Shown: positions 18,902 through 27,486, counted from the first letter of the stretch. The stretch is DNA of 64,000 nucleotides from Streptomyces sp. NRRL S-646 (GCF_000720765.1 NZ_JODC01000014.1:159604-223603); one strand, 5' to 3'. Numbers and translations: made by a program. The notes: a model not told the origin generated them from the letters alone.

Positions 18902-19498
18902 GTGAGCACGACACAGACACCACCTGTTCTCGCCGCAGAGCTGGCAGAGGCGTGGGCCGACATTCAGCGGTACCACCCCGAGCTGCCGGACCTTGCCGCG
19001 CCAGAGTCCCTGATCGGAGAGTCGTCGTCCGCGTGCGGTCACGAGCTCTCCTTCGAGCGACTGCTCCATGAGGCAGTCCATGGCATCGCCGCCGCGCGCG
19101 GCGTGCGCGACACGTCCCGCGCCGGCCGGTACCACAACCGCAGATTCCTCGCGATCGCCGAGGAGCTGGGCCTGGACCACCCCGAGGAACCGCACCCCAG
19201 CAGCGGCTTCTCGCTGGTCACGCTCAACCCCGAGGCCAAGCGCCGCTACCGCCCGACCATCGAGCGGCTGCAGCGCGCCCTGAAGGCCCACACGGCAGCC
19301 ACCTCCGCCGACACCCCGAAGAGCTTCCGCGGCCCGGCGGCCCGGCACGGCTCGTCCGGGGGCGGGGTGCGAGTGAAGGCGGTGTGCGACTGCGGCCGTA
19401 ACGTACGGGTCGTTCCGTCGGTGCTGGCGCAGGCGCCGATCGTCTGCGGCGGCTGCGGAAAGCCGTTCCGGATCCCGGAGGTCGTGGGCGCGGCGTAG
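18902..19498 (+). CDS. Putative zincin-type metallopeptidase, SprT-like, with zinc ribbon
   Basis: The 198-residue protein has a helix with the zinc-protease signature HEAVH (His55-His59, in RLLHEAVHGIAAARG). It is followed about 20 residues later by RYHNRRFLAIAEELGL, the pattern seen after the active-site helix in SprT-like proteins, where a third ligand lies. The C-terminus has four cysteines in two pairs (CDCGRNVRV and CGGCGKPFRI, about residues 162-190) forming a zinc ribbon. Family membership is inferred from these motifs. No signal peptide is seen, so it is cytosolic. GTG 18902 has no good ribosome site. The 260 bp upstream contain no gene. Confidence 0.65.
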   Translation: MSTTQTPPVLAAELAEAWADIQRYHPELPDLAAPESLIGESSSACGHELSFERLLHEAVHGIAAARGVRDTSRAGRYHNRRFLAIAEELGLDHPEEPHPSSGFSLVTLNPEAKRRYRPTIERLQRALKAHTAATSADTPKSFRGPAARHGSSGGGVRVKAVCDCGRNVRVVPSVLAQAPIVCGGCGKPFRIPEVVGAA

Positions 19499-19578
19499 TC
19501 GCGGGCGCTCGAGTACCGGCATCTCGTGGCTGCCGGTATCAGCCGCCGCAGGGGGTGCCGCCGCCGTCATCCGCGTAG

Positions 19579-19627
19579 CTGTGGGCAGTCGTGCCGCTGG
19601 GGCGGCACGGGTGGGCGCAGCGGCACC
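19579..19627 (-). repeat. Dispersed hairpin repeat, copy 1 (minus orientation)
   Basis: Read on the minus strand this stretch is GGTGCCG..TGCGCCCACCC followed by a CGTGCCGC / GCGGCACG hairpin and ending CTGCCCACAG. It matches the copy at 32062-32112 on the plus strand with only a few differences. It lies between the zincin gene and rpsP, inside the gene-free stretch 19499-19876, and may also act as a terminator. Confidence 0.8.
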
Positions 19628-19735
19628 TCGTCGCGCCGAGTTGCGCACCCGGCGTACCTCACCTCCGACGCCGGGTGCGCCTCAGGCATGCCCACCCCCA
19701 CGCCCCGTAGGTCCAAAGCGACCCGCAGGGTATGG

Positions 19736-19741
19736 CACAAT
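19736..19741 (+). promoter_or_regulatory. Possible -10 element of the rpsP operon
   Basis: The sequence TATGGCACAATGGCT (19731-19745) contains a -10-like CACAAT about 135 bp before rpsP. No convincing -35 partner could be picked. The 378-bp gap 19499-19876 holds the hairpin repeat, this element and a G+C-rich leader, with no sign of a gene. Confidence 0.3.
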
Positions 19742-19876
19742 GGCTAGCTGTACTCGACAGCCGCACAGGAACCCTCTCGCCTCCGGCTGACGCGTCCATC
19801 GGGCACTCGGGTACCGCAACCCCACGCGGCAATCTCGCCGTGCCCAACCACGTCAAAACCAGGAGAACCCACTCCC

Positions 19877-20296
19877 GTGGCAGTCAAGATCAAGCTGAAG
19901 CGTCTGGGCAAGATCCGTTCGCCTCACTACCGCATCGTCGTCGCCGACTCCCGCACCCGTCGTGACGGCCGTGCGATCGAGGAGATCGGTCTGTACCACC
20001 CGGTGCAGAACCCCTCGCGCATCGAGGTCGACTCGGAGCGCGCGCAGTACTGGCTGGGTGTCGGCGCGCAGCCGACCGAGCCCGTTCTCGCCATCCTCAA
20101 GCTGACCGGCGACTGGCAGAAGTTCAAGGGCCTGCCGGCCCCGGCTCCGCTGCTCGTGGCCGAGCCGAAGGCTGCTCGCCCGGTGTTCGACGCCCTCGGT
20201 GGCGACGACGAGGGCAAGGGTGAGGCCATCACCCAGAAGAAGAAGACTGAGAAGAAGGACGAGGCTGCTGCCGAGTCCGCGTCGACCGAGGCCTGA
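19877..20296 (+). CDS. rpsP: 30S ribosomal protein S16
   Basis: S16 is a small-subunit assembly protein. The N-terminal 80 residues are canonical ([20 protein letters not shown], then [19 protein letters not shown] and [21 protein letters not shown]). The 139-residue protein carries the long actinobacterial tail rich in lysine, alanine and glutamate ([19 protein letters not shown]). GTG 19877 has AGGAG at 19861-19865, with a somewhat long spacing. It is the first gene of rpsP-khpA-rimM-trmD; khpA starts 2 bp after its stop. Confidence 0.97.
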   Translation: MAVKIKLKRLGKIRSPHYRIVVADSRTRRDGRAIEEIGLYHPVQNPSRIEVDSERAQYWLGVGAQPTEPVLAILKLTGDWQKFKGLPAPAPLLVAEPKAARPVFDALGGDDEGKGEAITQKKKTEKKDEAAAESASTEA

Positions 20297-20298
20297 GC

Positions 20299-20538
20299 AT
20301 GCTCGAGGAGGCTCTCGAGCACCTCGTGAAGGGCATCGTCGACAACCCTGACGATGTGCAGGTCGCCTCGCGCAACCTGCGCCGTGGGCGCGTCCTCGAG
20401 GTGCGGGTCCACCCCGACGACCTCGGCAAGGTGATCGGCCGCAACGGCCGCACCGCGCGCGCTCTGCGTACCGTCGTGGGCGCCATCGGCGGCCGCGGTG
20501 TCCGCGTCGACCTCGTCGACGTGGACCACGTCCGCTGA
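20299..20538 (+). CDS. khpA: KH-domain RNA-binding protein KhpA
   Basis: The 79-residue protein is a single KH domain with the RNA-binding GxxG loop in [17 protein letters not shown]. It begins [22 protein letters not shown], the standard start of the KhpA (YlqC) family. KhpA binds RNA, often together with KhpB/Jag. Its place between rpsP and rimM is conserved in Gram-positive bacteria. ATG 20299 follows the rpsP stop directly, so it is translationally coupled. Confidence 0.93.
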   Translation: MLEEALEHLVKGIVDNPDDVQVASRNLRRGRVLEVRVHPDDLGKVIGRNGRTARALRTVVGAIGGRGVRVDLVDVDHVR

Positions 20539-20632
20539 CGCCGAACGCAACACCGGCTCGGGCCGGGGAGGGCCACTGCGCCGTCCCCGGCCCGTAGTCG
20601 TTACCAGCCGTTACGACAGGAGATCCTGGGAA

Positions 20633-21175
20633 GTGCAGCTCGTAGTCGCACGGATCGGCCGTGCCCATGGCATCAAGGGCGAGGTCACCGTCGAGGTCCG
20701 TACCGACGAGCCCGAACTGCGGCTCGCACCCGGCGCCGTACTGGCCACCGATCCCGCCTCGGTGGGCCCGCTCACCATCGAGACGGGCCACGTCCACAGC
20801 GGCCGCCTGCTCCTGCGCTTCGAGGGCGTACGCGACCGCAACGCGGCCGAGGCGCTGCGCAACACCCTCCTGATCGCCGAGGTGGACCCGGAGGTGCTCC
20901 CCGAGGAGGAGGACGAGTACTACGACCACCAGCTGATGGACCTGGACGTGGTCACCAAGGACGGCGTCGAGGTCGGCCGTATCACCGAGATCTCGCACCT
21001 GCCCTCGCAGGACCTGTTCATCGTGGAGCGCCCGGACGGCAGCGAGGTCCTGATCCCCTTCGTCGAGGAGATCGTCACGGAGATCGACCTCGAGGAGCAG
21101 AGGGCGGTCATCGACCCGCCGCCCGGCCTGATCGACGACCAGGCAGAGATCGTCTCCACGCGGGAAGAGTCGTAA
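20633..21175 (+). CDS. rimM: Ribosome maturation factor RimM
   Basis: RimM helps 16S rRNA processing and S19 assembly in the 30S head. The 180-residue protein has the N-terminal beta-barrel with [21 protein letters not shown] and the C-terminal PRC-barrel with [12 protein letters not shown] and [23 protein letters not shown] 20633 is preceded by AGGAGA about 9 nt upstream. The frame is open to 20498 but that stretch overlaps khpA and is not family-like. trmD follows after 3 bp. Confidence 0.96.
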   Translation: MQLVVARIGRAHGIKGEVTVEVRTDEPELRLAPGAVLATDPASVGPLTIETGHVHSGRLLLRFEGVRDRNAAEALRNTLLIAEVDPEVLPEEEDEYYDHQLMDLDVVTKDGVEVGRITEISHLPSQDLFIVERPDGSEVLIPFVEEIVTEIDLEEQRAVIDPPPGLIDDQAEIVSTREES

Positions 21176-21178
21176 GAG

Positions 21179-22012
21179 ATGCGCCTCGACGTCGTCACGA
21201 TCTTTCCCGAGTACCTCGAACCCCTGAACGTCTCCCTCGTCGGCAAGGCACGCGCGCGTGGACAGCTGAACGTCCATGTGCACGACCTGCGCGCGTGGAC
21301 GTACGACCGCCACAACACCGTCGACGACACCCCGTACGGCGGCGGCCCCGGCATGGTCATGAAGACCGACCCCTGGGGCGACGCCCTGGACTCCGCCCTC
21401 GCCGACGGCTACGAGACCGGCTCGCACGCGCCCGCGCTGATCGTCCCCACCCCTAGCGGCCGCCCCTTCACCCAGGAACTCGCCGTCGAGCTCTCCGAGC
21501 GTCCGTGGCTGATCTTCACGCCCGCGCGCTACGAGGGCATCGACCGCCGGGTGATCGACGAGTACGCCACCCGGATGCCGGTCCACGAGGTGTCCATCGG
21601 CGACTACGTCCTCGCCGGCGGCGAGGCGGCCGTCCTGGTGATCACGGAGGCCGTGGCCCGTCTGCTGCCCGGCGTCCTCGGCAACGCCGAGTCCCACCGC
21701 GACGACTCCTTCGCACCCGGCGCCATGGCCAACCTCCTGGAAGGTCCCGTCTACACCAAGCCCCCCGAGTGGCGCGGCCGAGGCATCCCCGACGTGCTGC
21801 TCAGCGGCCACCACGGCAAGATCGCCCGCTGGCGCCGCGACGAGGCACTCAGGCGTACGACGGCCAACCGGCCCGACCTGATCGAGCGTTGCGACCCCAA
21901 GGCCTTCGACAAGAAGGACCGGGAGATGCTCTCCATCCTGGGCTGGGCCCCGGACCCGGAGGGTGAGCCGTACGGCCGATTTTGGCGCAGGACGGACGGC
22001 GTGGAAGAATAG
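21179..22012 (+). CDS. trmD: tRNA (guanine-N1)-methyltransferase TrmD
   Basis: TrmD makes m1G37 in tRNAs using SAM and prevents frameshifting. The 277-residue SPOUT enzyme starts MRLDVVTIFPEYLEPL. It has the conserved DDTPYGGGPGMVMK loop, LIFTPARYEGIDRRV and the SAM-binding knot SIGDYVLAGGEAAVLVI, then NAESHRDDSF. The length is a little above the usual 240-250 residues because of a longer C-terminal domain. ATG 21179 lies 3 bp after the rimM stop, so the four-gene operon is tightly coupled. Confidence 0.97.
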   Translation: MRLDVVTIFPEYLEPLNVSLVGKARARGQLNVHVHDLRAWTYDRHNTVDDTPYGGGPGMVMKTDPWGDALDSALADGYETGSHAPALIVPTPSGRPFTQELAVELSERPWLIFTPARYEGIDRRVIDEYATRMPVHEVSIGDYVLAGGEAAVLVITEAVARLLPGVLGNAESHRDDSFAPGAMANLLEGPVYTKPPEWRGRGIPDVLLSGHHGKIARWRRDEALRRTTANRPDLIERCDPKAFDKKDREMLSILGWAPDPEGEPYGRFWRRTDGVEE

Positions 22013-22023
22013 GCCGCTGTTGT

Positions 22024-22065
22024 GCGTCGTCCGGCGTGCGCCCCTGCCACAGGGGGACACGACGC
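22024..22065 (+). ncRNA. Structured leader of rplS (candidate)
   Basis: Between trmD and rplS the plus strand can fold into a two-part stem: GCGTCGT (22024-22030) with ACGACGC (22059-22065), and inside it CCCCT (22041-22045) with AGGGG (22051-22055). It may be a trmD terminator or part of an L19 autoregulatory leader. No T-run follows, and no known leader class was recognised. Confidence 0.35.
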
Positions 22066-22146
22066 CCGTCCCGACACGGACAGCATCCTTCTGGAACACC
22101 TAGCTCCCGTTGATGACCTGTGGCATCAGCGAAGAAAGCAGACGAA

Positions 22147-22497
22147 ATGTCTCACCTTCTCGACACCGTCGACGCCGCGTCGCTGCGCAGCGACGTCCCG
22201 GCCTTCCGCCCGGGTGACACCGTCAACGTCCACGTCCGCGTCATCGAGGGCAACCGCTCCCGTGTGCAGCAGTTCAAGGGCGTTGTGATCCGCCGCCAGG
22301 GCGCCGGTGTCCGCGAGACCTTCACGGTCCGCAAGGTCTCCTTCTCCGTCGGCGTCGAGCGCACCTTCCCGGTGCACACCCCGATCGTCGAGAAGATCGA
22401 GCTCGTCACCCGCGGTGACGTGCGTCGCGCCAAGCTGTACTACCTGCGCGAGCTGCGCGGTAAGGCCGCGAAGATCAAGGAGAAGCGCGACAACTGA
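22147..22497 (+). CDS. rplS: 50S ribosomal protein L19
   Basis: L19 sits at the 30S-50S interface. The 116-residue protein has the family sequence [33 protein letters not shown], followed by [22 protein letters not shown] and the C-terminal [20 protein letters not shown] frame open from 22120 would add nine residues (MASAKKADE). ATG 22147 gives the family start [19 protein letters not shown] purine-rich GAAGAAAGCAGACGAA precedes it. The leader upstream may be structured. Confidence 0.96.
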   Translation: MSHLLDTVDAASLRSDVPAFRPGDTVNVHVRVIEGNRSRVQQFKGVVIRRQGAGVRETFTVRKVSFSVGVERTFPVHTPIVEKIELVTRGDVRRAKLYYLRELRGKAAKIKEKRDN

Positions 22498-22542
22498 GCT
22501 CGCGCAGGCGTTCACATCGGAGCCGGATAGCATCTGGCTCCG

Positions 22543-23238
22543 ATGGACACCGAAGCACAGCAGACGGAGCGCGACCGCTCCTCCCGCCCTGAACCAGTGG
22601 CTGCGGAGGGCCGGTCGCGTTTCGCGTTGGTGTCGAGGATCACCGACTGGCTGCCCGGCGGCTGGATCGCTCCGATCCTGCTGGTCTGCCTGGTGTTTTT
22701 GCTGCTCCTGAACGCTTTCGTGGTCCAGCCGTTCCAGATTCCCAGCGGATCCATGGAAAACGGATTGAGGATCGGCGACCGCGTTCTCGTAAATAAGTTG
22801 GCGTACCGTTTCGGTGGCGGGCCGCGGCGCGGCGATGTCGTCGTGTTCGACGGCACGGGCTACTTCGGGAACGCCGACTACATCAAACGCGTCGTGGGTG
22901 TCGGGGGAGACCACGTGGTCTGCTGTGACAAGGAGGGGAGGATCAGGGTGAACGGCCGGTCGGTCGACGAGTCGACATTCCTCCACCCTGGTGACAGCCC
23001 GTCCACGGTGACCTTCACCGTTGTCGTGCCCGACGGCACCCTCTTCGTCCTCGGCGACCACCGCAGCGACTCCAGCGACTCCCGCGACCACCTGGGCTCG
23101 CCCGGCGGCGGCATGATCCCCGTGTCGGACGTCATCGGGCGGGCCGACTGGATCGTCTGGCCCGCCGCCCACTGGACCCGCCTGCAGCGTCCCGGCGCCT
23201 ACGCGCGCGTGCCCGCCGCGGACGGTGCGCATGGGTAA
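22543..23238 (+). CDS. sipW: Type I signal peptidase, SipW type
   Basis: Type I signal peptidases cleave signal peptides of exported proteins on the outer face of the membrane with a Ser-Lys dyad. This 231-residue enzyme has one membrane helix (about 42-60, ILLVCLVFLLLLNAFVV). It is followed by the serine motif QIPSGSM (Ser70), the lysine motif YIKRVVGVGG (Lys115) and the box LGDHRSDSSDSRDH. There is no C-terminal membrane segment, as described for SipW of S. lividans. It is the first of four adjacent paralogues. ATG 22543 lies 45 bp after rplS. It overlaps sipX by 8 bp. Confidence 0.93.
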   Translation: MDTEAQQTERDRSSRPEPVAAEGRSRFALVSRITDWLPGGWIAPILLVCLVFLLLLNAFVVQPFQIPSGSMENGLRIGDRVLVNKLAYRFGGGPRRGDVVVFDGTGYFGNADYIKRVVGVGGDHVVCCDKEGRIRVNGRSVDESTFLHPGDSPSTVTFTVVVPDGTLFVLGDHRSDSSDSRDHLGSPGGGMIPVSDVIGRADWIVWPAAHWTRLQRPGAYARVPAADGAHG

Positions 23239-24343
23239 CCGTGGCAAACCGCGCGGTGCCGCGAGCGGCCCGGCCGAGGCGCTGCTGCCCACCGGCTCCC
23301 GCCGCGCCTCCGGCCCGGCCCCCGGGGGCGGCGGCCGCACCCGCGCCGAGCGGCGCAAGCTGCAGCGCAAGGTCAAACGAAAGCGCAGGCGCAGCGCGGT
23401 CAAGGAGATACCTCTCCTCGTCGGTGTGGCGGTCCTCATAGCCCTGGTCCTGAAGACCTTCCTCGTCCAGGCGTTCGTGATCCCGTCCGGCTCCATGGAG
23501 CAGACGATCCGGATCGGCGACCGTGTCCTGGTCGACAAGTTCACCCCGTGGTTCGGCTCCAAGCCCAAGCGCGGGGATGTCGTCGTCTTCAAGGACCCGG
23601 GCGGCTGGCTCGCCGGCGAGCAGACCACGACCAAGAAGAGCGACCCCGTCGTCGTCAAGCAGGTCAAGGAGGGGCTCACCTTCATCGGCCTGCTGCCGTC
23701 CGACAACGAGAAGGACCTCATCAAACGGGTCATCGGCGTCGGCGGCGACCACGTCAAGTGCTGCGACACGCAGGGGCGGGTGACCGTCAACGGCGTTCCG
23801 CTGACCGAGGGCGACTATCTGTATCCCGGAAACGCCCCCTCCACACAGGAGTTCGACATCACCGTCCCCAAGGGGCGGTTGTGGGTGATGGGCGATCACC
23901 GGGGCGACTCCGCGGACTCCCGCGCCCACCAGAACACGCCCTACGGCGGCACCGTCTCCGAGGACTCCGTGGTGGGACGGGCGATGGTCATCGCCTGGCC
24001 CTTCGGGCACTGGACTTCCTTGAAAGAACCTAAAACTTTCTCCTCCGTTTCCAACTCCGTGTCGGGGACGACCGCGTCCCCGCAGCTGTCGCATAGGGTT
24101 GCTCCTGACTATTTCAACGGAACGGTCCAGCTCCCGAGCCCTGCGGAACTCCCGCTCGTTATGGGAGTGGTGGGCCTGCACCGCGTCTGGGGCAGGCAGC
24201 GGCACAGAGTAAGGAGTTGGCGTGGGGGATGTGGCGGTTGGCGCACGGTCCGGACACGACGGCGAGGAGCACCGCGGACAGCCCGTCCAAGGGGTTTCCG
24301 CAGCCGTCCCGGCCGCGGACAGCGCCGTGACCTCCGGGAGTGA
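23231..24343 (+). CDS. sipX: Type I signal peptidase, SipX type, with extended 3' frame
   Basis: The enzyme has a basic cytosolic N-terminus (KLQRKVKRKRRR, about 45-57), a membrane helix (about 62-80), the serine motif VIPSGSM, the lysine motif LIKRVIGVGG and MGDHRGDSADSRAH. Near residue 310 comes a short hydrophobic stretch (ELPLVMGVVGL) followed by basic residues, in the place where SipY has its C-terminal anchor. The frame then continues about 50 arginine-rich residues that overlap sipY by 122 bp. I recall S. lividans SipX as near 320 residues; this one is 370. A TAA in another frame sits at 24210-24212. ATG 23231 is used. Confidence 0.85.
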   Translation: MGNRGKPRGAASGPAEALLPTGSRRASGPAPGGGGRTRAERRKLQRKVKRKRRRSAVKEIPLLVGVAVLIALVLKTFLVQAFVIPSGSMEQTIRIGDRVLVDKFTPWFGSKPKRGDVVVFKDPGGWLAGEQTTTKKSDPVVVKQVKEGLTFIGLLPSDNEKDLIKRVIGVGGDHVKCCDTQGRVTVNGVPLTEGDYLYPGNAPSTQEFDITVPKGRLWVMGDHRGDSADSRAHQNTPYGGTVSEDSVVGRAMVIAWPFGHWTSLKEPKTFSSVSNSVSGTTASPQLSHRVAPDYFNGTVQLPSPAELPLVMGVVGLHRVWGRQRHRVRSWRGGCGGWRTVRTRRRGAPRTARPRGFRSRPGRGQRRDLRE

Positions 24344-25238
24344 CTCCGGGGCGACCGACGACGGTACGGCGCCCGGCGAGCGGAACCGGACCGAGGAACA
24401 GGGGTCGGGCGGGACACCTCCCAAGGCCAAGAAGCAACGCTCCTTCTGGAAGGAGCTGCCCATCCTGATCGGTATCGCGCTCGTGCTGGCGCTGCTGATC
24501 AAGACATTCCTGGTGCAGGCGTTCTCGATCCCTTCGGACTCGATGCAGAACACTCTCCAGCAGGGCGACCGGGTTCTGGTCGACAAGCTCACCCCCTGGT
24601 TCGGCTCGAAGCCGGAGCGCGGCGAGGTCGTCGTCTTCCACGACCCGGACAACTGGCTGGCGGGCGAGCCCACGGCCAACCCGAACCCGCTGCAGAAGGC
24701 CCTCAGCTGGATCGGCCTGATGCCGTCCGCCGAGGAGAAGGACCTCATCAAGCGCGTCATCGGCGTAGGCGGCGACACCGTCTCCTGCAAGGGCTCCGGC
24801 CCGCTCAGGGTCAACGGCAAGGTGCTCAACGACGCGTCGTTCGTGTACGCGGGCAACACCCCGTGCAGCGTCGACGACCAGGGCGGCCAGTTCACGGTGA
24901 AGGTCCCCAAGGGCTACATCTGGGTCATGGGCGACCACCGTCAGAACTCGCGCGACTCGCGCTACAACCAGAGCGACAAGCACAACGGCATGGTCCCGGT
25001 GAGCAAGGTCGTCGGACGCGCCATCGTCATCGCCTGGCCCATCACCCGCTGGGACACCCTCCCGATCCCGGACACCTTCGACCAGCCGGGTCTGAATGAC
25101 CAGTCCTCGGCGTCCGCGGCCCTGACGGCGGCGCCGAACGCGCTCGCCCTGACCGGGGTGGTGCCGGTGGCGCTGTGGCGTCGTAGGCGGACGGCGGCGG
25201 CCGAGACCCGTGAAGCGAGCTCGGATTACTCCGCCTGA
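24222..25238 (+). CDS. sipY: Type I signal peptidase, SipY type
   Basis: This 338-residue enzyme has a hydrophilic N-terminal region of about 80 residues, a membrane helix (about 85-105, ELPILIGIALVLALLIKTFLV), the serine motif SIPSDSMQ, the lysine motif LIKRVIGVGGDTVSC and MGDHRQNSRDSRYN. A C-terminal hydrophobic segment ALALTGVVPVALW followed by RRRR is the second anchor seen in SipY. GTG 24222 has AAGGAG (24211-24216) at good spacing. It overlaps the extended sipX frame by 122 bp. SipY is reported as the main signal peptidase in S. lividans; that ranking is known from there, not shown here. Confidence 0.92.
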   Translation: MGDVAVGARSGHDGEEHRGQPVQGVSAAVPAADSAVTSGSDSGATDDGTAPGERNRTEEQGSGGTPPKAKKQRSFWKELPILIGIALVLALLIKTFLVQAFSIPSDSMQNTLQQGDRVLVDKLTPWFGSKPERGEVVVFHDPDNWLAGEPTANPNPLQKALSWIGLMPSAEEKDLIKRVIGVGGDTVSCKGSGPLRVNGKVLNDASFVYAGNTPCSVDDQGGQFTVKVPKGYIWVMGDHRQNSRDSRYNQSDKHNGMVPVSKVVGRAIVIAWPITRWDTLPIPDTFDQPGLNDQSSASAALTAAPNALALTGVVPVALWRRRRTAAAETREASSDYSA

Positions 25239-25329
25239 CCGTGCCTTGGTGAAGCCCTGGTGCAGCTGTGACCTCGGTCGGCCGTGAGGGGCTGACCGCG
25301 TCAGGTACCGCCGGGTAGGGTGCGGACCC

Positions 25330-26106
25330 ATGGGTGGCGAGAGCACTACGCGTACGGCCCCGCGCAGCGGCGGCAAGAGCACGAGCCCGGTGGGCAGCAG
25401 GACCGGACAGCGACTGTCCGGAATCGCTGTCGCGCTGGGCATTGTGCTGTTCCTCGGAGGATTCGCCTGGGGAGCGGTGGTCTACCGGCCGTACACCGTG
25501 CCGACCACCTCGATGACGCCGACGATCGACGCCGGCGACCGGGTCCTGGCTCAGCGCGTCGACGGCAGTGAGATCCGTCGCGGCGATGTCGTCGTCTTCA
25601 ACGACAAGTCCTGGGTGACCAACGCGTCCGTGGTCAAGCGCGTGGTCGCGGTCGGCGGTGACACGGTCTCCTGCTGCACGAACGGCAAGCTGACCGTCAA
25701 CGGCAAGCAGATCGACGAGGGCTATCTCAAGGGCAGCGTCGTCGAGGACAAGAACATCCCGACCGTGAAGGTCCCCCAGGGCCGCCTGTTCCTGCTCGGT
25801 GACGAGCGCCAGGGGTCGCTGGACTCCTCCGCCCACCTCAGTGACGCCGCCCAGGGCACCGTCGCCCGCTCCGCCGTGACAGCTCGTGTCGATGCCGTCG
25901 TCTGGCCCATGAAGGGCATGCTGGAACGTCCCACCGGCTTCGAGACCCTCGGTGTGCTCTCCCAGCCGGGCCCGCTGCGGATCATCGTCACGCTGATCGT
26001 GGCCGGAGCGGTCCTCGTCCTCGGGGGCGGCGCGTACGGCCCCATCGCCAAGCGGATGGGCGGGCGCCGCACCCGTGCGCGGACGGAGCCCGTGGGTGCC
26101 CGCTGA
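25330..26106 (+). CDS. sipZ: Type I signal peptidase, SipZ type
   Basis: The fourth paralogue, 258 residues, has an N-terminal membrane helix (about 36-55, LGIVLFLGGFAWGAVV). The serine motif is VPTTSMTPTI, the lysine motif is VVKRVVAVGGDTVSCC, and the GDD-like box reads LGDERQGSLDSSAH, somewhat diverged from its neighbours. A C-terminal helix (RIIVTLIVAGAVLVLGGGAY) gives a second membrane anchor. It begins 91 bp after sipY and may have its own promoter. Its 3' end overlaps the NUDIX gene by 11 bp. Confidence 0.92.
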   Translation: MGGESTTRTAPRSGGKSTSPVGSRTGQRLSGIAVALGIVLFLGGFAWGAVVYRPYTVPTTSMTPTIDAGDRVLAQRVDGSEIRRGDVVVFNDKSWVTNASVVKRVVAVGGDTVSCCTNGKLTVNGKQIDEGYLKGSVVEDKNIPTVKVPQGRLFLLGDERQGSLDSSAHLSDAAQGTVARSAVTARVDAVVWPMKGMLERPTGFETLGVLSQPGPLRIIVTLIVAGAVLVLGGGAYGPIAKRMGGRRTRARTEPVGAR

Positions 26107-26629
26107 GGCTGCGGGCGGGTACGAGGACTCGTACCGGGGCGGGCTGCGCAAGGTGGCCCGGGTGGTTCTGCTCGACCCCGAGGACCGCATCCTTCTCCTG
26201 CACGGCCATGAGCCGGACGATCCGGCCGACGACTGGTGGTTCACGCCGGGCGGCGGGCTGGAGGGCGACGAGAGCCGTGAGGAAGCCGCGCTCAGGGAAC
26301 TCGCCGAGGAGACCGGCATCACCGATGTCGAACTCGGCCCGGTGCTGTGGCGGCGGATGTGCTCCTTCCTGTTCGCGGGCCGCCGCTGGGACCAAGACGA
26401 GTGGTACTACCTGGCCCGTACGACGGATACGTCCAGGGTGGTGCCCGAGGCCACAGGCCTCACCGAACTGGAGCGGCGCAGCGTCGCCGGAGCACGCTGG
26501 TGGACGTGTCGGGAACTTGCCCGGGCGCATGAGACCGTGTATCCGACCAGACTCGCCGAGCTGCTGAGCAGGCTGCTCGACGAAGGTCCCCCGGCCGGGC
26601 CCGTGCCCCTTGACCCCGAAATCGTCTAG
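26096..26629 (+). CDS. NUDIX hydrolase
   Basis: The NUDIX box is complete: the GX5EX7REUXEEXGU pattern appears in GLEGDESREEAALRELAEE followed by TGI (about residues 62-84). The enzyme hydrolyses a nucleoside diphosphate linked to another group; its substrate cannot be read from the sequence. The central region WRRMCSFLFAGRRWDQDEWYYLART and the late WWTCRELA are typical of the family. GTG 26096 overlaps the sipZ stop by 11 bp and has GGACGGAG upstream. An alternative start at 26075 would overlap more. The 177-residue length is normal. Confidence 0.85.
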   Translation: MPAEAAGGYEDSYRGGLRKVARVVLLDPEDRILLLHGHEPDDPADDWWFTPGGGLEGDESREEAALRELAEETGITDVELGPVLWRRMCSFLFAGRRWDQDEWYYLARTTDTSRVVPEATGLTELERRSVAGARWWTCRELARAHETVYPTRLAELLSRLLDEGPPAGPVPLDPEIV

Positions 26630-26685
26630 GGGCTCACGGGACTGGCGCACAATGGTGGGATCGCACGGCTGAAGGGGAAGCTGCC

Positions 26686-26994
26686 ATGAGCGCCGAGGAC
26701 CTCGAGAAGTACGAGACCGAGATGGAGCTGAAGCTCTACCGGGAGTACCGCGATGTCGTCGGTCTGTTCAAATACGTGATCGAGACCGAGCGGCGCTTCT
26801 ACCTGACCAACGACTACGAGATGCAGGTGCATTCGGTCCAGGGCGAGGTGTTCTTCGAGGTGTCGATGGCGGACGCCTGGGTCTGGGACATGTACCGGCC
26901 GGCTCGGTTCGTGAAGCAGGTGCGGGTACTCACGTTCAAGGACGTGAACATCGAGGAGCTGAACAAGAGCGATCTTGAGCTGCCGGGTGGCTGA
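26686..26994 (+). CDS. Conserved actinobacterial protein, DUF2469 family
   Basis: A 102-residue protein, highly charged at its start (MSAEDLEKYETEMELKLYREYRDVVGLF), with many aromatic residues in the middle (FYLTNDYEMQVHSVQGEVFFEVSMADAWVWDMYRP). This sequence is very conserved in actinobacteria under the DUF2469 label; its function is not known to me. The ATG has GAAGGGGAAG upstream. It sits between the NUDIX gene and yraN. In mycobacteria the homologue has the same neighbourhood near rplS/lepB, suggesting a core cellular role. Confidence 0.88.
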   Translation: MSAEDLEKYETEMELKLYREYRDVVGLFKYVIETERRFYLTNDYEMQVHSVQGEVFFEVSMADAWVWDMYRPARFVKQVRVLTFKDVNIEELNKSDLELPGG

Positions 26995-27111
26995 CGGCCA
27001 CGGTAGGTCACTCGTGCGGGTGAGGAGTTTGTCCACAACTGCTGAGTAGTTCACCAAGATCCACTTGGTCGGAGCGGATGCGTGACGGTTGGCGCCGGAG
27101 GTGGTGCCGAC

Positions 27112-27486
27112 ATGAGTACACGCAACGCACAACGCAGTGCCATGGGCAGGTACGGGGAGGATCTGGCCGCGCGGCGGCTGGTGGACGCCGGTATGACGGT
27201 CCTGGAGCGCAACTGGCGCTCCGGCAGGACGGGTGAGATCGACATCGTGGCCCGGGACGGGGACGTCCTGGTGGTCTGCGAGGTGAAGACCCGCAGGGCG
27301 GGCACCTTCCAGCACCCGATGGCAGCGGTCACGCCGACCAAGGCGCAACGCCTGCGCGGTCTGGCAGAACGCTGGGCGCAGGCACACGGCGGGGCCCCGC
27401 CGGGCGGCGTCCGTATCGACCTGGTGGGCATCCTGCTCCCCGACCGGGGCGCACCCGTGGTGGAACACGCGCGGGGGGTGGCCTGA
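27112..27486 (+). CDS. YraN-family (UPF0102) endonuclease-like protein
   Basis: The 124-residue protein has the restriction-endonuclease-like core of the YraN family: [25 protein letters not shown], then the active-site-like [21 protein letters not shown] (E-x-D ... E-V-K). The family is linked by neighbourhood to DNA uptake and processing; here yifB and dprA follow directly. ATG 27112 with GGAGGTGG upstream is preferred over the GTG at 27082. The stop overlaps the yifB ATG by 1 bp (TGATG). Confidence 0.9.
   Translation: MSTRNAQRSAMGRYGEDLAARRLVDAGMTVLERNWRSGRTGEIDIVARDGDVLVVCEVKTRRAGTFQHPMAAVTPTKAQRLRGLAERWAQAHGGAPPGGVRIDLVGILLPDRGAPVVEHARGVA

Noticed and set aside
19853..22099. Long minus-strand frame opposite rpsP-khpA-rimM-trmD
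   Set aside because: All four sense genes are canonical; the antisense translation has no natural composition or motif.
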